Positions 1 to 11,313 of a stretch of DNA of 64,000 bases are shown in pieces. How positions within the stretch are numbered: the first letter of the stretch is position 1; each line of letters starts with the position of its first letter. Below the pieces are notes generated by a model. It had not been told where the DNA came from, made no database searches, and saw only the letters and a list, made by a program, of their open reading frames with translations. Source of the stretch: Massariosphaeria phaeospora (taxonomy: Eukaryota; Ascomycota; Dothideomycetes; Pleosporales). The stretch is taken from positions 1,297,619 through 1,361,618 of the forward strand of contig JAADJZ010000010.1 of assembly GCA_011032825.1 (NCBI GenBank). The letters are read 5' to 3'. The position numbers and the translations under genes were made by a program.

Positions 1-8
1 CTCGACCC

Positions 9-1058
9 CTATTCGTCTTGAAACTTCCCCAGCGCCTCATCGTTCCAGCTCAAGAACCTGCCACTCAACTCTTTCCCTCCTTCCACCGCCAACTTCGCAA
101 TCACATGCCCTGGCTGCTCCGGCCTCAGCAGTCCCCCATCCTTCTTCAAGCCCATAAACTTATCCGCATCTTTCGCACTCATAGCCCCATGGTGCACTTC
201 GCGAATCTCACGCTGCATCTCCGTGTCCACAACGCCCGGCCGCACCGAAATCGTCGTAACGTCCGGCTCCTCACCGGATAGCGTCAGCGCGAGGTGGTTG
301 AGCACGGCTTTCGAGGCACCGTATGCGCCCCAGCCTTGGTACGCGCTGACAGCTGCACCGGAAGACGTGAGAATGATCCTGCCGTGCATTTTCCGGAGAG
401 ACGGGAGTGACGCTTGAATCTAGTGCAGCACCGTTAGTCACATGATACTATAGTGCCCTCCCACTTTCCCCCCTGGGGCGTCTCAACATACCACCGCCAC
501 GGCACTAAAAACGTTGACATCAAAACCCTTCCTCCACTCCTCCGCACTTGAGTCCGCAATTTTCTTCACCGGATCCAGCGTCCCATGGTTCACAACTAGC
601 GCATCGAGCCTGCCCCACCGTGAAAGAGCTAACTCGACGGCTTTGGCGCCGAGTTTGAAGTCTGAGAGGTCGCCCGCAAGCACCTCGACTTGGTCGGAGC
701 CGTATTGGTAGTGCAATTGGTCGAGGGCAGCGTGGGTGCGCGAGATGACGACGAGTTTGTGATGGTGTGACAGCAGATGGTGGGCTATCGCTTGGCCAAT
801 GCCTTGGGCGGTGTTAGGATGGGTTTGATTCAGAGTTGGAGATTGCGTGAAAGTAGGAAGATTCGGAACGTAGGTAGGCGCAAGGTTATAGAACAGGGTG
901 TATGTGTAGACAGCAGGCTCTGGAGCATCTGGGAGAAACGGGTCGAGCCAAGAACTAAAAGGCCCGGTGAATGTAGATCAGTGAAGCCAAAAGAAAACGC
1001 TCAGCTTACCTCTCGATGCTCCCGTTAGTATTATCACCTTCTCCTGCGATTCAGTCAT
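9..1058 (-). CDS. Short-chain dehydrogenase/reductase, benzil-reductase-like
   Basis: NAD(P)H-dependent oxidoreductase of the classical SDR family, probably cytosolic. I read three exons, 1058-1010, 802-492 and 419-9, giving 256 aa, the usual size for the family. Visible motifs are the cofactor-binding TGASRGIG (residues 12-19), NHG in place of the usual NAG, a serine in TSSGAA (about 140) and the catalytic YGASK (Tyr153, Lys157). Introns start GTAAGC and GTATGT and end AAG and TAG; the phases join correctly. The C-terminal half (RPGVVDTEMQ, followed by a KFMGLK-type segment) resembles the yeast YIR035C/IRC24 benzil reductase group, which is an inference from memory of that family. The substrate cannot be read from sequence. 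The ATG at 1058 is the only start that gives the complete glycine motif. Confidence 0.88.
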
Positions 1059-1444
1059 GCTGTTTAGCTGTCTGCGGAATTGTGTGGTTGAAGGCACAAA
1101 TGCACCATGCAGTTGCATTAGCCAGTTTCGTCATATTAGTAATCACAACGAAACTCTAACAATGGTATGAAGTACCAATCGCTCAAAATCTCTACATGAA
1201 ATGGTATCTACGATATCGCTCTCAAAAGTTCCTGTTCACCATACTATACGTTTTGGAACATCATGTCTTTTCCCAAATCCCACGAGGTCCATCACTCTTG
1301 ACATGCCCTATTGATGTAAAAGCGGCTACGCTAGACAATGTTTCAGATCAAGTTCCTGAAGATGTCGAATCTCGAGGCAGAGGCCGGCGCATGCTAACGA
1401 CGTCTCTGCTTCCTTTGTGCAAGCTCCAAATCGATTTCTCGAGT
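1059..1444. other. Intergenic, no gene seen
   Basis: 386 bases between the SDR start and the NIC96 stop. It should hold the SDR promoter and the NIC96 3' UTR. I see no conserved ORF, RNA gene or repeat in it; a 113-codon ORF on the plus strand overlaps the NIC96 3' end and looks like a shadow. Confidence 0.5.
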
Positions 1445-4400
1445 CTAAAAGGCACCAACTTCCTGGCCCTCTTTTGCCAACGTTTCGAACACTCTAGGCG
1501 GCAGCTTGTATCGAATCAAGCCCGCAAACACCATTAGGTCCTTCGCCTTCTGTAGCAGCTGGTCCGCAAGTCCCCTCCTCGTTGGATCCTCGTACTGTCC
1601 ACTAAGAAGATGCTCTCGGTGACGACTACAGCACCCAATGCACCAGAGCAGAACGTTTCCAATGTTACGAGCAATCTCAGGTGGATAACTAGAGAACGTA
1701 TTCGCCGAGCTACGGATTTCAGAAAGATTGCCGTTGGCTGTAAGGGGAAGGATGCGGAGGTTTTGGATAGTCTGAATCTGTATTAGCGCGGGTTCAACAG
1801 ACTGAGGATTAAGAGTACTTACATCGAGTGCTTCCATATAACGCCTTGATTCGATGACCTTCTTGGTAGTGTTGAGATTGTACAGTATCCCAATAGTGCT
1901 GCGATTGGTCTCCGTAACCTTCCTCCACCACATAGTGTTGGCATTATACAAGGCCATGACCTGGGCCGCTAACTCGATTGGATCGTCGGTTCCGAGCATG
2001 CTGAGGCTGGATGACGTAAGGTCGGGCGTCGGAGCATTAGTGAGAGCTAATCGTGGCTTCAAAGGTTCTAGTCGGAGAGGCTCTTGGCCAAGGTCTACGG
2101 ACAGTGCCTCAGAAAGAGCGCGGTTCAGGATCAGGATGACGCTATCATATTCCCCAGCAAGGTGGCACAACAAGACGGCATCGTTCGTACGACCATTATC
2201 ATCTGCCTTCTTCGCAGCCTCCCGTGTAATATAGGTGATCAAGGCGCCTTCCTTGCTAAGCTTGATCAAGGGCATGCGCTCCTGAATAAGGCCAAATGTG
2301 GTTTCTCCGTTGGATTTGACATCACCTAAAAGCGTAGAGAACTCGCGAGTCTCAAGGACAAGCTCACGCAGAGCCTCGTGGCAGAGGTCAGCTTGGTTCT
2401 TTCCAGCATCTCCAGGAAGATCAGAGTTTAGGCAGATCAAAGTGAGATATTCAGCTGCAGCGTCGGCTCTAGCGGCGCGGAAATCGCTCGTATAATAACC
2501 AATGACCCGGCCGAAGTTGAGCTGAGGTAGTTGTTTCGCAGTGTACGTGAGAATTTCCATTCCGGCACTGTTCCAGTCTGATGCGCGCAAAAGACCATAG
2601 TAGGTAAGAGCAATGGCGAAGTGGACCGCAGAGACGTAGGTGTGCTGGTAGAGGTAGTTCACCGCTTGTTCGAACATCCCAGCCAGTGTAGCAAGATAGA
2701 AGTAGACGCCATAACCGCCGGAAGCTTCCGTAGTATCTGACATGAAATGACGCTGGCCGATGTCACTTATGGTTGCTCGAAGCTCGTCAAGGCCAAATAT
2801 TTCTCCAGCATTCTCTTCAGCGCGATTGCCCTCTCGCGCAAGGTTGAATTGTAGCCAGACCCAATCATCCATGTCCTCCTTCAGGGGCTCCAGATTCCGG
2901 CGTGTCAGCTCGCAACGGCCTGTGATCTTGTAACAAGCCATGCGGTAGGGATCGTTGGTAGGGGCTATCCGGGCTCGCTGAGCGAATACATGATTGATTT
3001 TCTGCTGCAAGTCCGGGCTAAGCTTTCGGTCTGCGTCACTGGCATAGAACGAGATGGCCGCCTGGAAGTTCCGGTCGTTGTTTTGGAAAAAGTTCTTCTT
3101 GTCTCGCACATACTGAGCGGCATCCTCGGTTAGGCCAGCCCTCAGTAGGAAGAAAACTATGACCCAGGGGAACTCTTCGCCTTCGGCGCCAATGCGTTGC
3201 AGATGCTCGACATCAGTGCCAAGCTCTTTGAAGTTCAGCTTGACCCGTATGTAGCCTCGAATCTTGTTGAGTGTGGATGGAACGCCGCCCACTTGAGCTT
3301 CTCGTGCGTTTTTCCTCAGGGAAGCCTCGACGTTGTCCAAGAATTTCTTCTCTAAGAACTTTCGCGAGCCGTCAAGGATGCGTTTGCGAGTTCTGACACT
3401 CCGCGGAGAGTTGGGCTGCTCATCCAGATAGTCTCCTGAATAGCACCGTTCCTTGGGGTTTGTCAATCCAGCCGTTGGAACATGTAATACCTCTTGTTCA
3501 CCAGTGATGAAAATGAGTGTATTATAAGCATCCACGAAACGCTCGGTATTCTCCGTACCAGACTCCTTCTCGATTGTGCTGAATGAATGCAGAACGGGAT
3601 AGTGGGTCTCCTGGAGCCTAGCCAAATTCAATTCCTTGACCTTCTCCATGTACTTCTCTTGCTTTTCCCTGAGAAAACGGTCGTTGGGCATCGACTGTCC
3701 GGCCATCACGGATTTGTCCAGGGACTCTTGGCCGTCCAACGATCTCCTCCCATAAGGTGACATGACGGAACCAATCACGGGTGGTGCAGTCGACGCACCA
3801 AAGGAGGCACCATTCGCCGACGTCCCCTTTGGACCTACGGACCGTCCTTTGCGGGTCGAGCGCCCAAACGCGCCTTGAACAGTCGAGTGAAAGGCATTCT
3901 GCGATTGTGAAGCAGCCAGATCTTCGCCTTGTTTGCCGAGACCGAAGTGCTCGTAGATGCGCTGGCGCTGTTTGTCCCACTCAATCTGCACGTTGTCCTC
4001 CAGAAAGGTATCGAAGTCCCTCTTAGATTGCTCCAGTCCCTCCTGTATCAGAGCTAGAGTGGATTGCGAGTGCAGATTCGAGATATAACCGTCGATATCG
4101 GTGTCCACAGCCCCGGATGCTGGCCCCGCTGTACTCAAGCCGGCCGCCGTAGTGAATTGGTTCAGGTCGCGCAGGGTGCTGCCCATCTTGACACCAGAAG
4201 CGGAAAGAAGATAGTGTCTAGGAGAGCAATCAGCAAGATCAATGCACCCCTAGTGGACGAAACTTACGCAGCACGGTCGTGTGTCTGGTCCGCCGAAGGT
4301 CCTCCAGCACCTAGATTGCGCACCTTGCGGGCAATGTCCCCCAATCCAAGCTGCAGCGCAGGCAGCTCCTCGAAGCTGCTGAGCCCATTCTCGCCAGCGT

Positions 4401-4905
4401 TGCGCTTGCGGCCGCGTTCCAGCAGGTGATCGAAGTGCGCCGATCGGCCAGCGCCTGCGTTTGACTGCGACAGAGGCCCGCCTGGCTGTTGTTGCTGCTG
4501 TGTGGAGGTGGTGCCAAAGATCGAGCCTTGTCCTCCCGTCGCCGTTTGTTGCGGGTTTGACATTGGATTTGCCGCCGTCGCTTGCTGTGGTGCTTGGCTA
4601 GTGCTCGAAAATAGCCCACCCGCTTGCGATAGGGAGGCGGCGCCCGCGAGCGAGAAGCTTGGGGTGGATGTTGCTGCGGGCGCTGTCGTCCTTGCTCCAC
4701 CAAACAGGCCGCCGCCCAAGCTGCCTGAGCTTGCTGGTTGTGATGTCCCGCCCGGAGCGCTGGAAGCAGAAAACAAGCTGGAGGCCGGAGCCGCTGACGA
4801 GGCCGCCGGCGCGCCGAACAGTGGTTTGAACGTCTGCCCGCCTCCCGGTGCCGATGCGCCAGAAGCAGGCGGATTGCCGCCCCCAACACTTCCGAAGAGC
4901 GACAT
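1445..4905 (-). CDS. NIC96: Nucleoporin NIC96 (Nup93 family), FG-rich N-terminus
   Basis: Linker nucleoporin of the nuclear pore inner ring, which anchors the Nsp1 channel complex and larger inner-ring nucleoporins. Exons 4905-4268, 4217-1823 and 1771-1445 give 1119 aa. That is longer than yeast Nic96 but normal for filamentous fungi. Residues 1-150 are Ala/Gly/Ser/Gln-rich with FG dipeptides at 4-5, 30-31, 68-69 and 130-131. A conserved AHFDHLLERGRKR segment lies at 156-168. The rest is the long helical Nic96 solenoid. Intron 1 (4218-4267, GTAAGT...CTAG) joins DRAA to HYLLSASG. Intron 2 (1772-1822, GTAAGT...CAG) is 51 nt, in frame and free of stops, so a naive ORF reads through it. I chose the ATG at 4905 (MSLFGS) over an upstream in-frame ATG at 5037, whose 44 extra residues do not look like nucleoporin sequence. 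Confidence 0.93.
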
Positions 4906-5431
4906 GGCGGTGGTGCTGTTGCGTGCGGGGGATGGTTGCGCGGAGCTGCTGCTGCTGTTGAACGTGACGGTTGGGATCGTTGGGATCGATCGCGACGGCC
5001 AGGAAAACAACGCCAGAACGAAGCGTAGCTGACGCACGGACCAAGGATTCGCGTCTGCCCTGCCAAGTGAATATCCGCGCGCCTAACGAAGCGCACGCTC
5101 GGGGTGGGCTCCCTAGGGTGGAATCACAACCTGTGTTTGGCCATCTACTCTCGTGTTTTCCATGTGATTGTTGCGTCCATTTCAAGTGAAGCTGTCCAGT
5201 TCGTGACATCAAGTTTGTACAAACGGAGGCGCTGCTGACCACTATTGACAATCATTGCTTCTGTTCTATCGGGACCTCTCTACGATCCAGCTCCATCTAG
5301 CAAACGAGGGCAAGTATAAACTCATCTAGACAGCGACGGTATAGGCTCGCTGCACAACCACCTCCCGCATCTCATATCTTTCAAAGAACTCTTCCTACAA
5401 CGCCAGCAGCTGAAGTCCATCTTGTCCCATC
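4906..5431. promoter_or_regulatory. Divergent promoter region, NIC96 / 170-aa orphan
   Basis: 526 bases between two divergent start codons. It presumably holds both promoters. I see no clear TATA box or repeat. Confidence 0.4.
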
Positions 5432-5944
5432 ATGGACCTGCCAATGTTCCATCAGATTGATCATCCAAGAAGAAGAAGACCAGCCGAATACCTCGCCCAC
5501 GGGCCCCAGGGGCGCGGATGGTACCAGGACGCGCATAAACAGCATAATGTCAAGCGGCATTACGCTTTCATCTGGCCGAAGGATGGGAAGAATGGAACTA
5601 GGTGGGGCCGGGTCAAAGACATCATGAAGAACCAAGGCCCAGACATCCACGTCGCCATCAGTGCCGAGAAGAGGGACTACATGGCTCATCGACCAAGACG
5701 CCCTCGATGGTCGCAAACCACTCGCCTCGATGATCGCGGTCCGGATTGCTCACTTAAATCCCCTATCCCCTGCGTTCAGCGGCTGCGAGAAGGAAAGATG
5801 TATGATTTTCGAACTCGGAAATTCCGCAGACCCTTCATGCAGATGTGGACTGACGCAACGTGGCCGGAGGAGCCGAACAACGACGTAATGTATCCTGATA
5901 CGCTCCGTGATAGCTCTGGCGGATGGTGGGAGCAGCATTGGTGA
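5432..5944 (+). CDS. Hypothetical protein, 170 aa, basic and Trp-rich
   Basis: Single-exon ORF that I do not recognise. The start ATG has a good context (cATCATGG). The protein is rich in Arg, Trp, Asp and Pro, with charged stretches such as RRRRPAEY near the N-terminus and an aromatic C-terminus ending GGWWEQHW. There is no signal peptide, membrane segment or known motif. It is transcribed away from NIC96 and converges on MED27, with 42 bases between the two stop codons, so it fits the local gene spacing. Its composition matches the neighbouring genes. It is probably a lineage-restricted fungal protein; a chance ORF is possible. Confidence 0.55.
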   Translation: MDLPMFHQIDHPRRRRPAEYLAHGPQGRGWYQDAHKQHNVKRHYAFIWPKDGKNGTRWGRVKDIMKNQGPDIHVAISAEKRDYMAHRPRRPRWSQTTRLDDRGPDCSLKSPIPCVQRLREGKMYDFRTRKFRRPFMQMWTDATWPEEPNNDVMYPDTLRDSSGGWWEQHW

Positions 5945-5986
5945 GCGTCTCAGCGCGCTCTACTACTCTTCGCGGATTGGAAGATG

Positions 5987-7000
5987 TCAATCGAGGCAAC
6001 TCTCGTGGAATGCCTCCCATACGGTTTCCGGGGCACCGTTCGCGCCCTCGATCAGCTTGCTCCGCCGCCCAGTCGAAGTTAGTCCCGAGCTGTCAAGCAC
6101 CTTGGAGCATTTGGTGCAGGTAGCGGCTTTCGTTGTTTTGTACGCGGCAATCATGTCCTGGGCAAGTTAGTGTATATTCCAGATTCTCAAGTCGCATGTA
6201 TAGATAAATATACCAAGAGATACTTCAGATCGTTTGCCTGAGGTCGTGACGCAACGCATCGGGCGATAGACATAAACGGCTCCGTTGATCCCAAACAGTC
6301 TACATTAAGTTTGTGTCTGCCGTTTGCTTCTCGTTCGAGGACCACGTGGAATCTCAGCGTGAGGGATGACGCGACAAATTGTATCTAATTCGCATCAGCA
6401 AATAGCGTGCGTATGGTGCAGATGTGGTACAGACCATTAAATCGCTGTGCTTGTCTTTCGATCCCACCTTGATGACAGGATGAATCTTAGAAAACTCATG
6501 GACAAGTCGGAACACCTCATCTTGTGGGAGAGCCACGTATTTGTCATCATCAATCTGTTCTTCGGTCCGTTTGCGCTTCGAAACCTTCTGTGTTGCAATC
6601 TCGGCCTGTATCCAGCCGTATGGCGGCACCTGGGTGGCTGCGCTCAAGTCTGAGTTCCGGTTGAAGCTCTGCTTGCTATGCTCAAATGCGGACTGTACCT
6701 CTTCACTGTGCCACTGCGCTCTGAACAGCTTTATACCATTCTGCGACCCGACAAGACCTTCTTTGAAGGCTTTGAATATGGCTGGACCGATCGGCGCGGA
6801 GGAGTGGAGCGGCTCGACAACACGGGGTATCGCTAGGCGGAGATTGGTAAGCTACTCAGCTGTTAGGGTTGATGAGATCGTCGAGGATGTGGACGCGTGC
6901 TCACCTGGTTCTGAAGACTCTCTAGTTGCGCAAGCGCTGATATACAGCGTTCTTCGTCCCAGTCTGCGCTTGGCTGGCCAGCAGTGTTAGCGGAAGCCAT
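5987..7000 (-). CDS. MED27: Mediator complex subunit 27
   Basis: Subunit of the Mediator co-activator of RNA polymerase II. Four exons, 7000-6905, 6851-6435, 6384-6214 and 6157-5987, all joined in phase 0, give 284 aa. The introns are 53, 50 and 56 nt, with branch-like CTAAC, CTGAT and ACTAAC. The N-terminal helical region (about 20-60, LAQLESLQNQ then LTNLRLAIPR) is followed by a basic SKRKR cluster. The C-terminus has the family's zinc-binding arrangement: Cys242-X2-Cys245, then W..FHESC with His279 and Cys282. The identification rests on this C-terminal module together with the conserved SRPQANDLKYLLDMI segment. The intron 2 donor is GTCTGT, weaker than the others, so that junction is the least certain part. 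Confidence 0.8.
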
Positions 7001-7475
7001 ACGAACAAAAAACGACGAGCACGTAGATGAGTTGGTAGTAAGGCAATAGAGTTGGCGAGGAACTTTGCGAAAGTTAATATTGTGAATACCCGAAAACGCG
7101 AAGGTATAGACAAAAGGAACAATGTGAAGGCAGCATTGAAGTGTGGGGGTTTTGGCGATCGCCTGGAACCAATGATTCCCCGCAAACTTTAAATCGGTCT
7201 CCACGTGCACAGGCTCTGCCCAGGTGGCTCCCGAGGTACTTCCTCTTAGGCAACCTTAAAAGTTGAAACAGATGATTGTCAAAAAGGGGATTAAATCTTA
7301 ACCAAATTAGCATGTTACTAGAATCATCTTTGAATATTGTTAGCTATCTCAGATAATATCTTCTCACTTTGACATAGATAGCTACGTGGACTAGAGTGAC
7401 CTTTCCATGTCGGCATCTACGATGAACTGAGGAGAGCTTCACCCATCAATTCATTCTTCACACCTATCAGCCCGC
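7001..7475. other. Intergenic, no gene seen
   Basis: 475 bases between the MED27 start and the stop of the kinase gene. It should contain the MED27 promoter and the kinase 3' UTR. ORFs here are short, overlap one another and look random. Confidence 0.45.
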
Positions 7476-9446
7476 CTAGTTGGCCTTCGCCCAGCCATCA
7501 ATGGCTGCATCGACATCAGACCTGTACCGTTGCTGACTCTCGCATTGTTCGAGGAAGACCTTGTACTTGGTCTCGAGCAGCTTCTTGAGGTTTTTGTCCG
7601 TGGTGGGCTTCACCGTTTTTCCCGGCTTGCTGTACCTGTCCATGATATCCCACAAAGGCTCGCTATTGCCTTCTTTGTCCGTACTGGCGGCCTTGGCTCC
7701 GAGCATGGCTGCACCGTGAACCACGGCTGCATGAACATAACGTGGAATGAGCACGGGCATGTCGCAGGCGGCGGCGATCAGCTGCATGAGGATTTCGTTC
7801 TGGCATTGAGATCCTGACATGAAGATGGAAGAGATAATATGGCCAGAGTCGTTCATTGCCGAGACGATTTGGTGAGTCTGTAGAGCAATGAACTCCATGG
7901 TGCCATAGTAGTAGAGCGCTAGACCGTCTAAGCTCTTGTCTGAACTCAATCCGATGACTGAACCCTTCATGTTGGGGTCTGCGACAGGGGATCGATTCCC
8001 AAATAGGTCTCCGTAGAGGAAGAAATGCCGACCAATCCATGCAATATGCGGTGCATTCACTTTGTCGGCCATTTCCCGGAGATGCTCGTTGAGATAATCG
8101 TATATGTTCGTATTGTACGTTTCAGCGACCGATACTGCTTCCTGGAATGCCGGATGTGTTTCGATAACATGCTTAAGGAGTTCTCCTGTAGCGCTCTGTC
8201 CGCCTTCGGCCATCCAATATCCTGGCAAAAGCACGTCTCTGTATGGTCCCCAAACACCGTTCACGAAGACCGGTTCGGGTGACATGGCGAGATGGCATGT
8301 TGAGGTTCCTGCAACGGCCGCGAGACGCGTGAAGGCTTGCGAAACGTCGTTCTTGGGCGCATTCTGGTCGAGCGTATCTTCATCGAGCTTCACTTTGGCA
8401 CCCACCGTACCAATCCATCCAGCATAAGCATCGATGACTCCGCTACCCACGGCAATGCCCGGTTGGAGACCCATATCAGTTGCTGCCTTCTCGCTCAAGG
8501 TTCCTACTAGTTCACCTGCAGTGAGGTAACGGCCGTTCTGTAGAGTATCAGTGAAAGCACTCGATTTATGCCAGGATAGAACGTCACCACATTGTCGACA
8601 CCACCCATGCGCTTGAAGTTGTCTTCACAGAGTTCGGCCAGACCGATCTCTTTCAGGAAGTCTTCTTGCCAGCCTTTGACACTCCCGTCCACACCGACCG
8701 GAACAAATCCTTGCTTGCAGACTACACTGCAATAGCTCCGGGTTTCGCTTCCGGTCGCTATATGGGTAAGTGCGTCGGTCAGATCGTAGAATTTGCAGCG
8801 GTCGAAAAGCTCCTTTGGCATGTTATTTTTTAGCCACAAGACTTTTGGGATTTCCATCTCGATAGACATTTTGCCTCCGACGTATCGTAGAAGGTTGTGC
8901 TTGGTTGCATTGATCTTGTTGGTTTCCTCGATTGGACGATGATCGAGCCATAGCACCACATTGCGGTCGTTACCATCTTTGTTGTCGAAATTGGGACCGG
9001 TGACACTGACCGGCTCATCCGTATCCTGGGAGAAGACGGCAAGGGAGCAGGTAGCATCGAAGCCAATGCCGCGGATGGTCGTGTGGTCAATGTTGTGCTG
9101 GTCCATCGCTCGACGAACCGAGGAGCAGATGCAATGCCAGATGTCTGTCGTAGATTGCTCCTACTACCTCTTAGTAATGATCTCACGAAATACATCTTGC
9201 TTGCGCCAGGCTTAGAGACAGGGTATATACATAATATCCAGTTTGAGGCTGCCATAAACCAATGTTCTCTGAGGCCAATCCTACAATATCGCCCTGGTCG
9301 TTCATGATACAAGCTCTGGCACTGCCTGTACCAACATCGATGCCGATGTAGTGGTCGACATGAGGACGAAGGTCATTGCGAGGATCAGTCGACAACTGGC
9401 GCGATGGCTGGCGAGAAGGTAGTCTGTAGGGAGCTGAAGAAGACAT
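7476..9446 (-). CDS. FGGY-family carbohydrate kinase (D-ribulokinase-like)
   Basis: ATP-dependent sugar or polyol kinase of the FGGY family, closest by pattern to yeast YDR109C and human FGGY (D-ribulokinase). Exons 9446-9231, 9160-8588 and 8537-7476 give 616 aa, normal for the family. The N-terminal phosphate-binding motif IDVGTGSARA lies around residues 36-45. Exon 2 includes FDATCSLA and LWLDHR. The C-terminal domain has GVIDAYAG with the presumed catalytic Asp299, followed by AGTSTCHLAMS. Intron 1 (9161-9230) joins GYY to EQSTTDIW. Intron 2 (8538-8587, 50 nt) joins GVDNV to NGRYLTAGE; its donor could also sit three bases upstream. The start is the ATG at 9446; an in-frame TTG seven codons upstream is not a likely start. 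The substrate is inferred, not shown. Confidence 0.9.
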
Positions 9447-10232
9447 AGTGTCCGAGAGTCTGGGCAAGAGAATCGGAGAGGTGTAGAGGACAGGCGAGGG
9501 ACAGGTGAGGGACAGCTAACAAACCCTTGGACCCTGAAATCCGTGGGACCCGTTCGTGTCCAGAAAAACAACAAAGCTATCGCTGCGGGATGAGCTCATG
9601 TGAGCTATCAATTAGCATAGTGGGGGCGGGGCGGTCCTGCTTAGTGAGAGTGTGCGGGCTGTTTGCCTGAGTGGCTGGCGTTCAAACGCCGTGCTCGTGC
9701 GGCCTCTCGACTGGCTCTGCCGTGGAGAAAGGTGGAGATCGTGAGTTTTCGGCACTGCTTTTTGGGGCAATCCCGGAGGTTGTTTGATCTGATCTGACAG
9801 TTTCCCCAAAGAGCTGCATTTCCCTGATAGTCCGAAGACAATCAAGAACGTTCCTGTTCTATGGCAGTTCCTACAAAAGGGCATGCCTCGAAGGTTGTAC
9901 CGGTCATTGCGCGCTTTACACGGAGAAAGTTTGCGCGAGCAGCTCAAGCGGAGCCTCGTTTGTGTAGCGCCTTACACGCTCCCCTGCACACCTGCAAGAC
10001 TAGAGAATCATGAGCATGGTGCGGAAAATCGACAATACCGTCGCAAATCCCATAGAGTTGGCTGTAAGAGCATAGTACGAAGCCGAGTTAGGATTAGGTC
10101 AATGTAGAGAGTCGAAACCACTGCATGATATTTAATCGGTGAAACTAGTTTTCCCGCTCCGCTCCGTTGCTACCCTTGGCTGTTCATCTCCAGCTATTCG
10201 GTCTGCACGCCCGATCTCGCAACACCACCAAC
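9447..10232. promoter_or_regulatory. Divergent promoter region, kinase / EMC10
   Basis: 786 bases between divergent start codons. A G-rich GC-box-like run (gggggcggggcgg) lies near 9,628-9,640. I see no tRNA or conserved ORF. A 111-codon minus-strand ORF near 9,612-9,947 is Cys/Arg-rich and looks spurious. Confidence 0.4.
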
Positions 10233-10846
10233 ATGCTCCTCTCGAAACTCCTGCTGCTTCCGGTTGCAGTCGCGTCGTCCTTGACAGTCTACGTGCACTC
10301 TGTCCCCGCGGCAGCGAGCTCCAAAGCGGCCCCAATCCCGTCGCCCATCCCACTCGCGCAGATCGACTACGATGCAGCCACATCCGCCGGCTCATTGACA
10401 TCCTACACACCGCCGACCGGCGCTTTTACTCCCGAACACCTCCTACGCATTTGTCTTACGGATTCAAAATCTGGGTCCTGGCGCGGCGTCGTCACATCAG
10501 CCGCCAGCTTTGGGGAACAGTACACGAAGAAGTTCACGATCCACGTCGATGATAAGGGAGAGCCGTACCATGTTGGGTTTGGAACAAGTGCGAGAGATGC
10601 AGGGGATGAGATCATGATTGAGATCGTGAAGAGGGGGGCTGGCCCCAAGCCAGTGCTGAACAAACCGATTGTGCTCAATGCGGAGGGCAAATTGGACGAT
10701 AAAGAGCCCGAGAAGACGTTCTTACAGAAGTGAGTATCCCTCTCTTTATAAACTTACATTCGCCCTAACACCTGCACAGGTATTGGTGGGCTATTGGTCT
10801 GTTCGTTCTTGTTCAGTTCGTCGCTGGAGGTAGTGGTGACAAATGA
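10233..10846 (+). CDS. EMC10: ER membrane protein complex subunit 10
   Basis: Lumenal and membrane subunit of the ER membrane complex, which inserts and assembles membrane proteins. Exons 10233-10729 and 10780-10846 give 187 aa. The 50-nt intron (GTGAGT...CACAG, CCCTAAC branch) splits a lysine codon. Residues 1-22 form a signal peptide (MLLSKLLLLPVAVASSLTV). The lumenal domain carries SFGEQYTKKFTIHVDDKGEP. After EKTFLQKYWW comes a hydrophobic stretch (about residues 166-182) that serves as the C-terminal membrane segment, ending GGSGDK. The order signal peptide, beta-rich domain, FLQKYWW and anchor is typical of fungal EMC10. I reject an in-frame upstream ATG at 10167 because it would bury the signal peptide. 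Confidence 0.85.
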
Positions 10847-11313
10847 GGAAGCGTTCTCGAACGTGGCGTCTACTATCATATACCTAGTATGAGGATGATG
10901 CAGTTTCCTACCACCCTAGAGCTTTCACAAAGCTGTGTTTTCTGTATAAAATATTGCAAGGCTTGATCGAATGCTTCCCGCGCAACAGCACGCAGACTAC
11001 AATGTTAATGCCGACTGGTTCACATTGCTCACGTTTGGTGGTCGCATGGACAGGCTTAGTGGGATTTGAAGCCGTTTCTTAGTTGTTACTAAGTAACTAT
11101 TGATCCAATCAATGTCTCTTGCATTCCAACTCCCAGGCTTATGCTTATAATAAGACCCATACCGAGCATGACATTAGTCCCAGATGCTCCGTCCAGAAAC
11201 CCGGGCCTTACAGTACGTCGGCGGATTCCGGCTGCAATCATTGAATCGTGAAGGGTATCGTACATGAAGAAGAGAAGAGGAGCATCTGCCTTGAAATGAG
11301 GTCCACAGGCGGT
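10847..11313. other. Convergent intergenic region
   Basis: 467 bases between the EMC10 stop and the RRM gene stop. It presumably holds both 3' UTRs and terminators. I see no gene in it. Confidence 0.45.

Noticed and set aside
4311..5251. Long minus-strand ORFs of 261 and 217 codons and a plus-strand 176-codon ORF over the NIC96 5' part
   Set aside because: Shadows of the GC-rich FG region of NIC96 in other frames.
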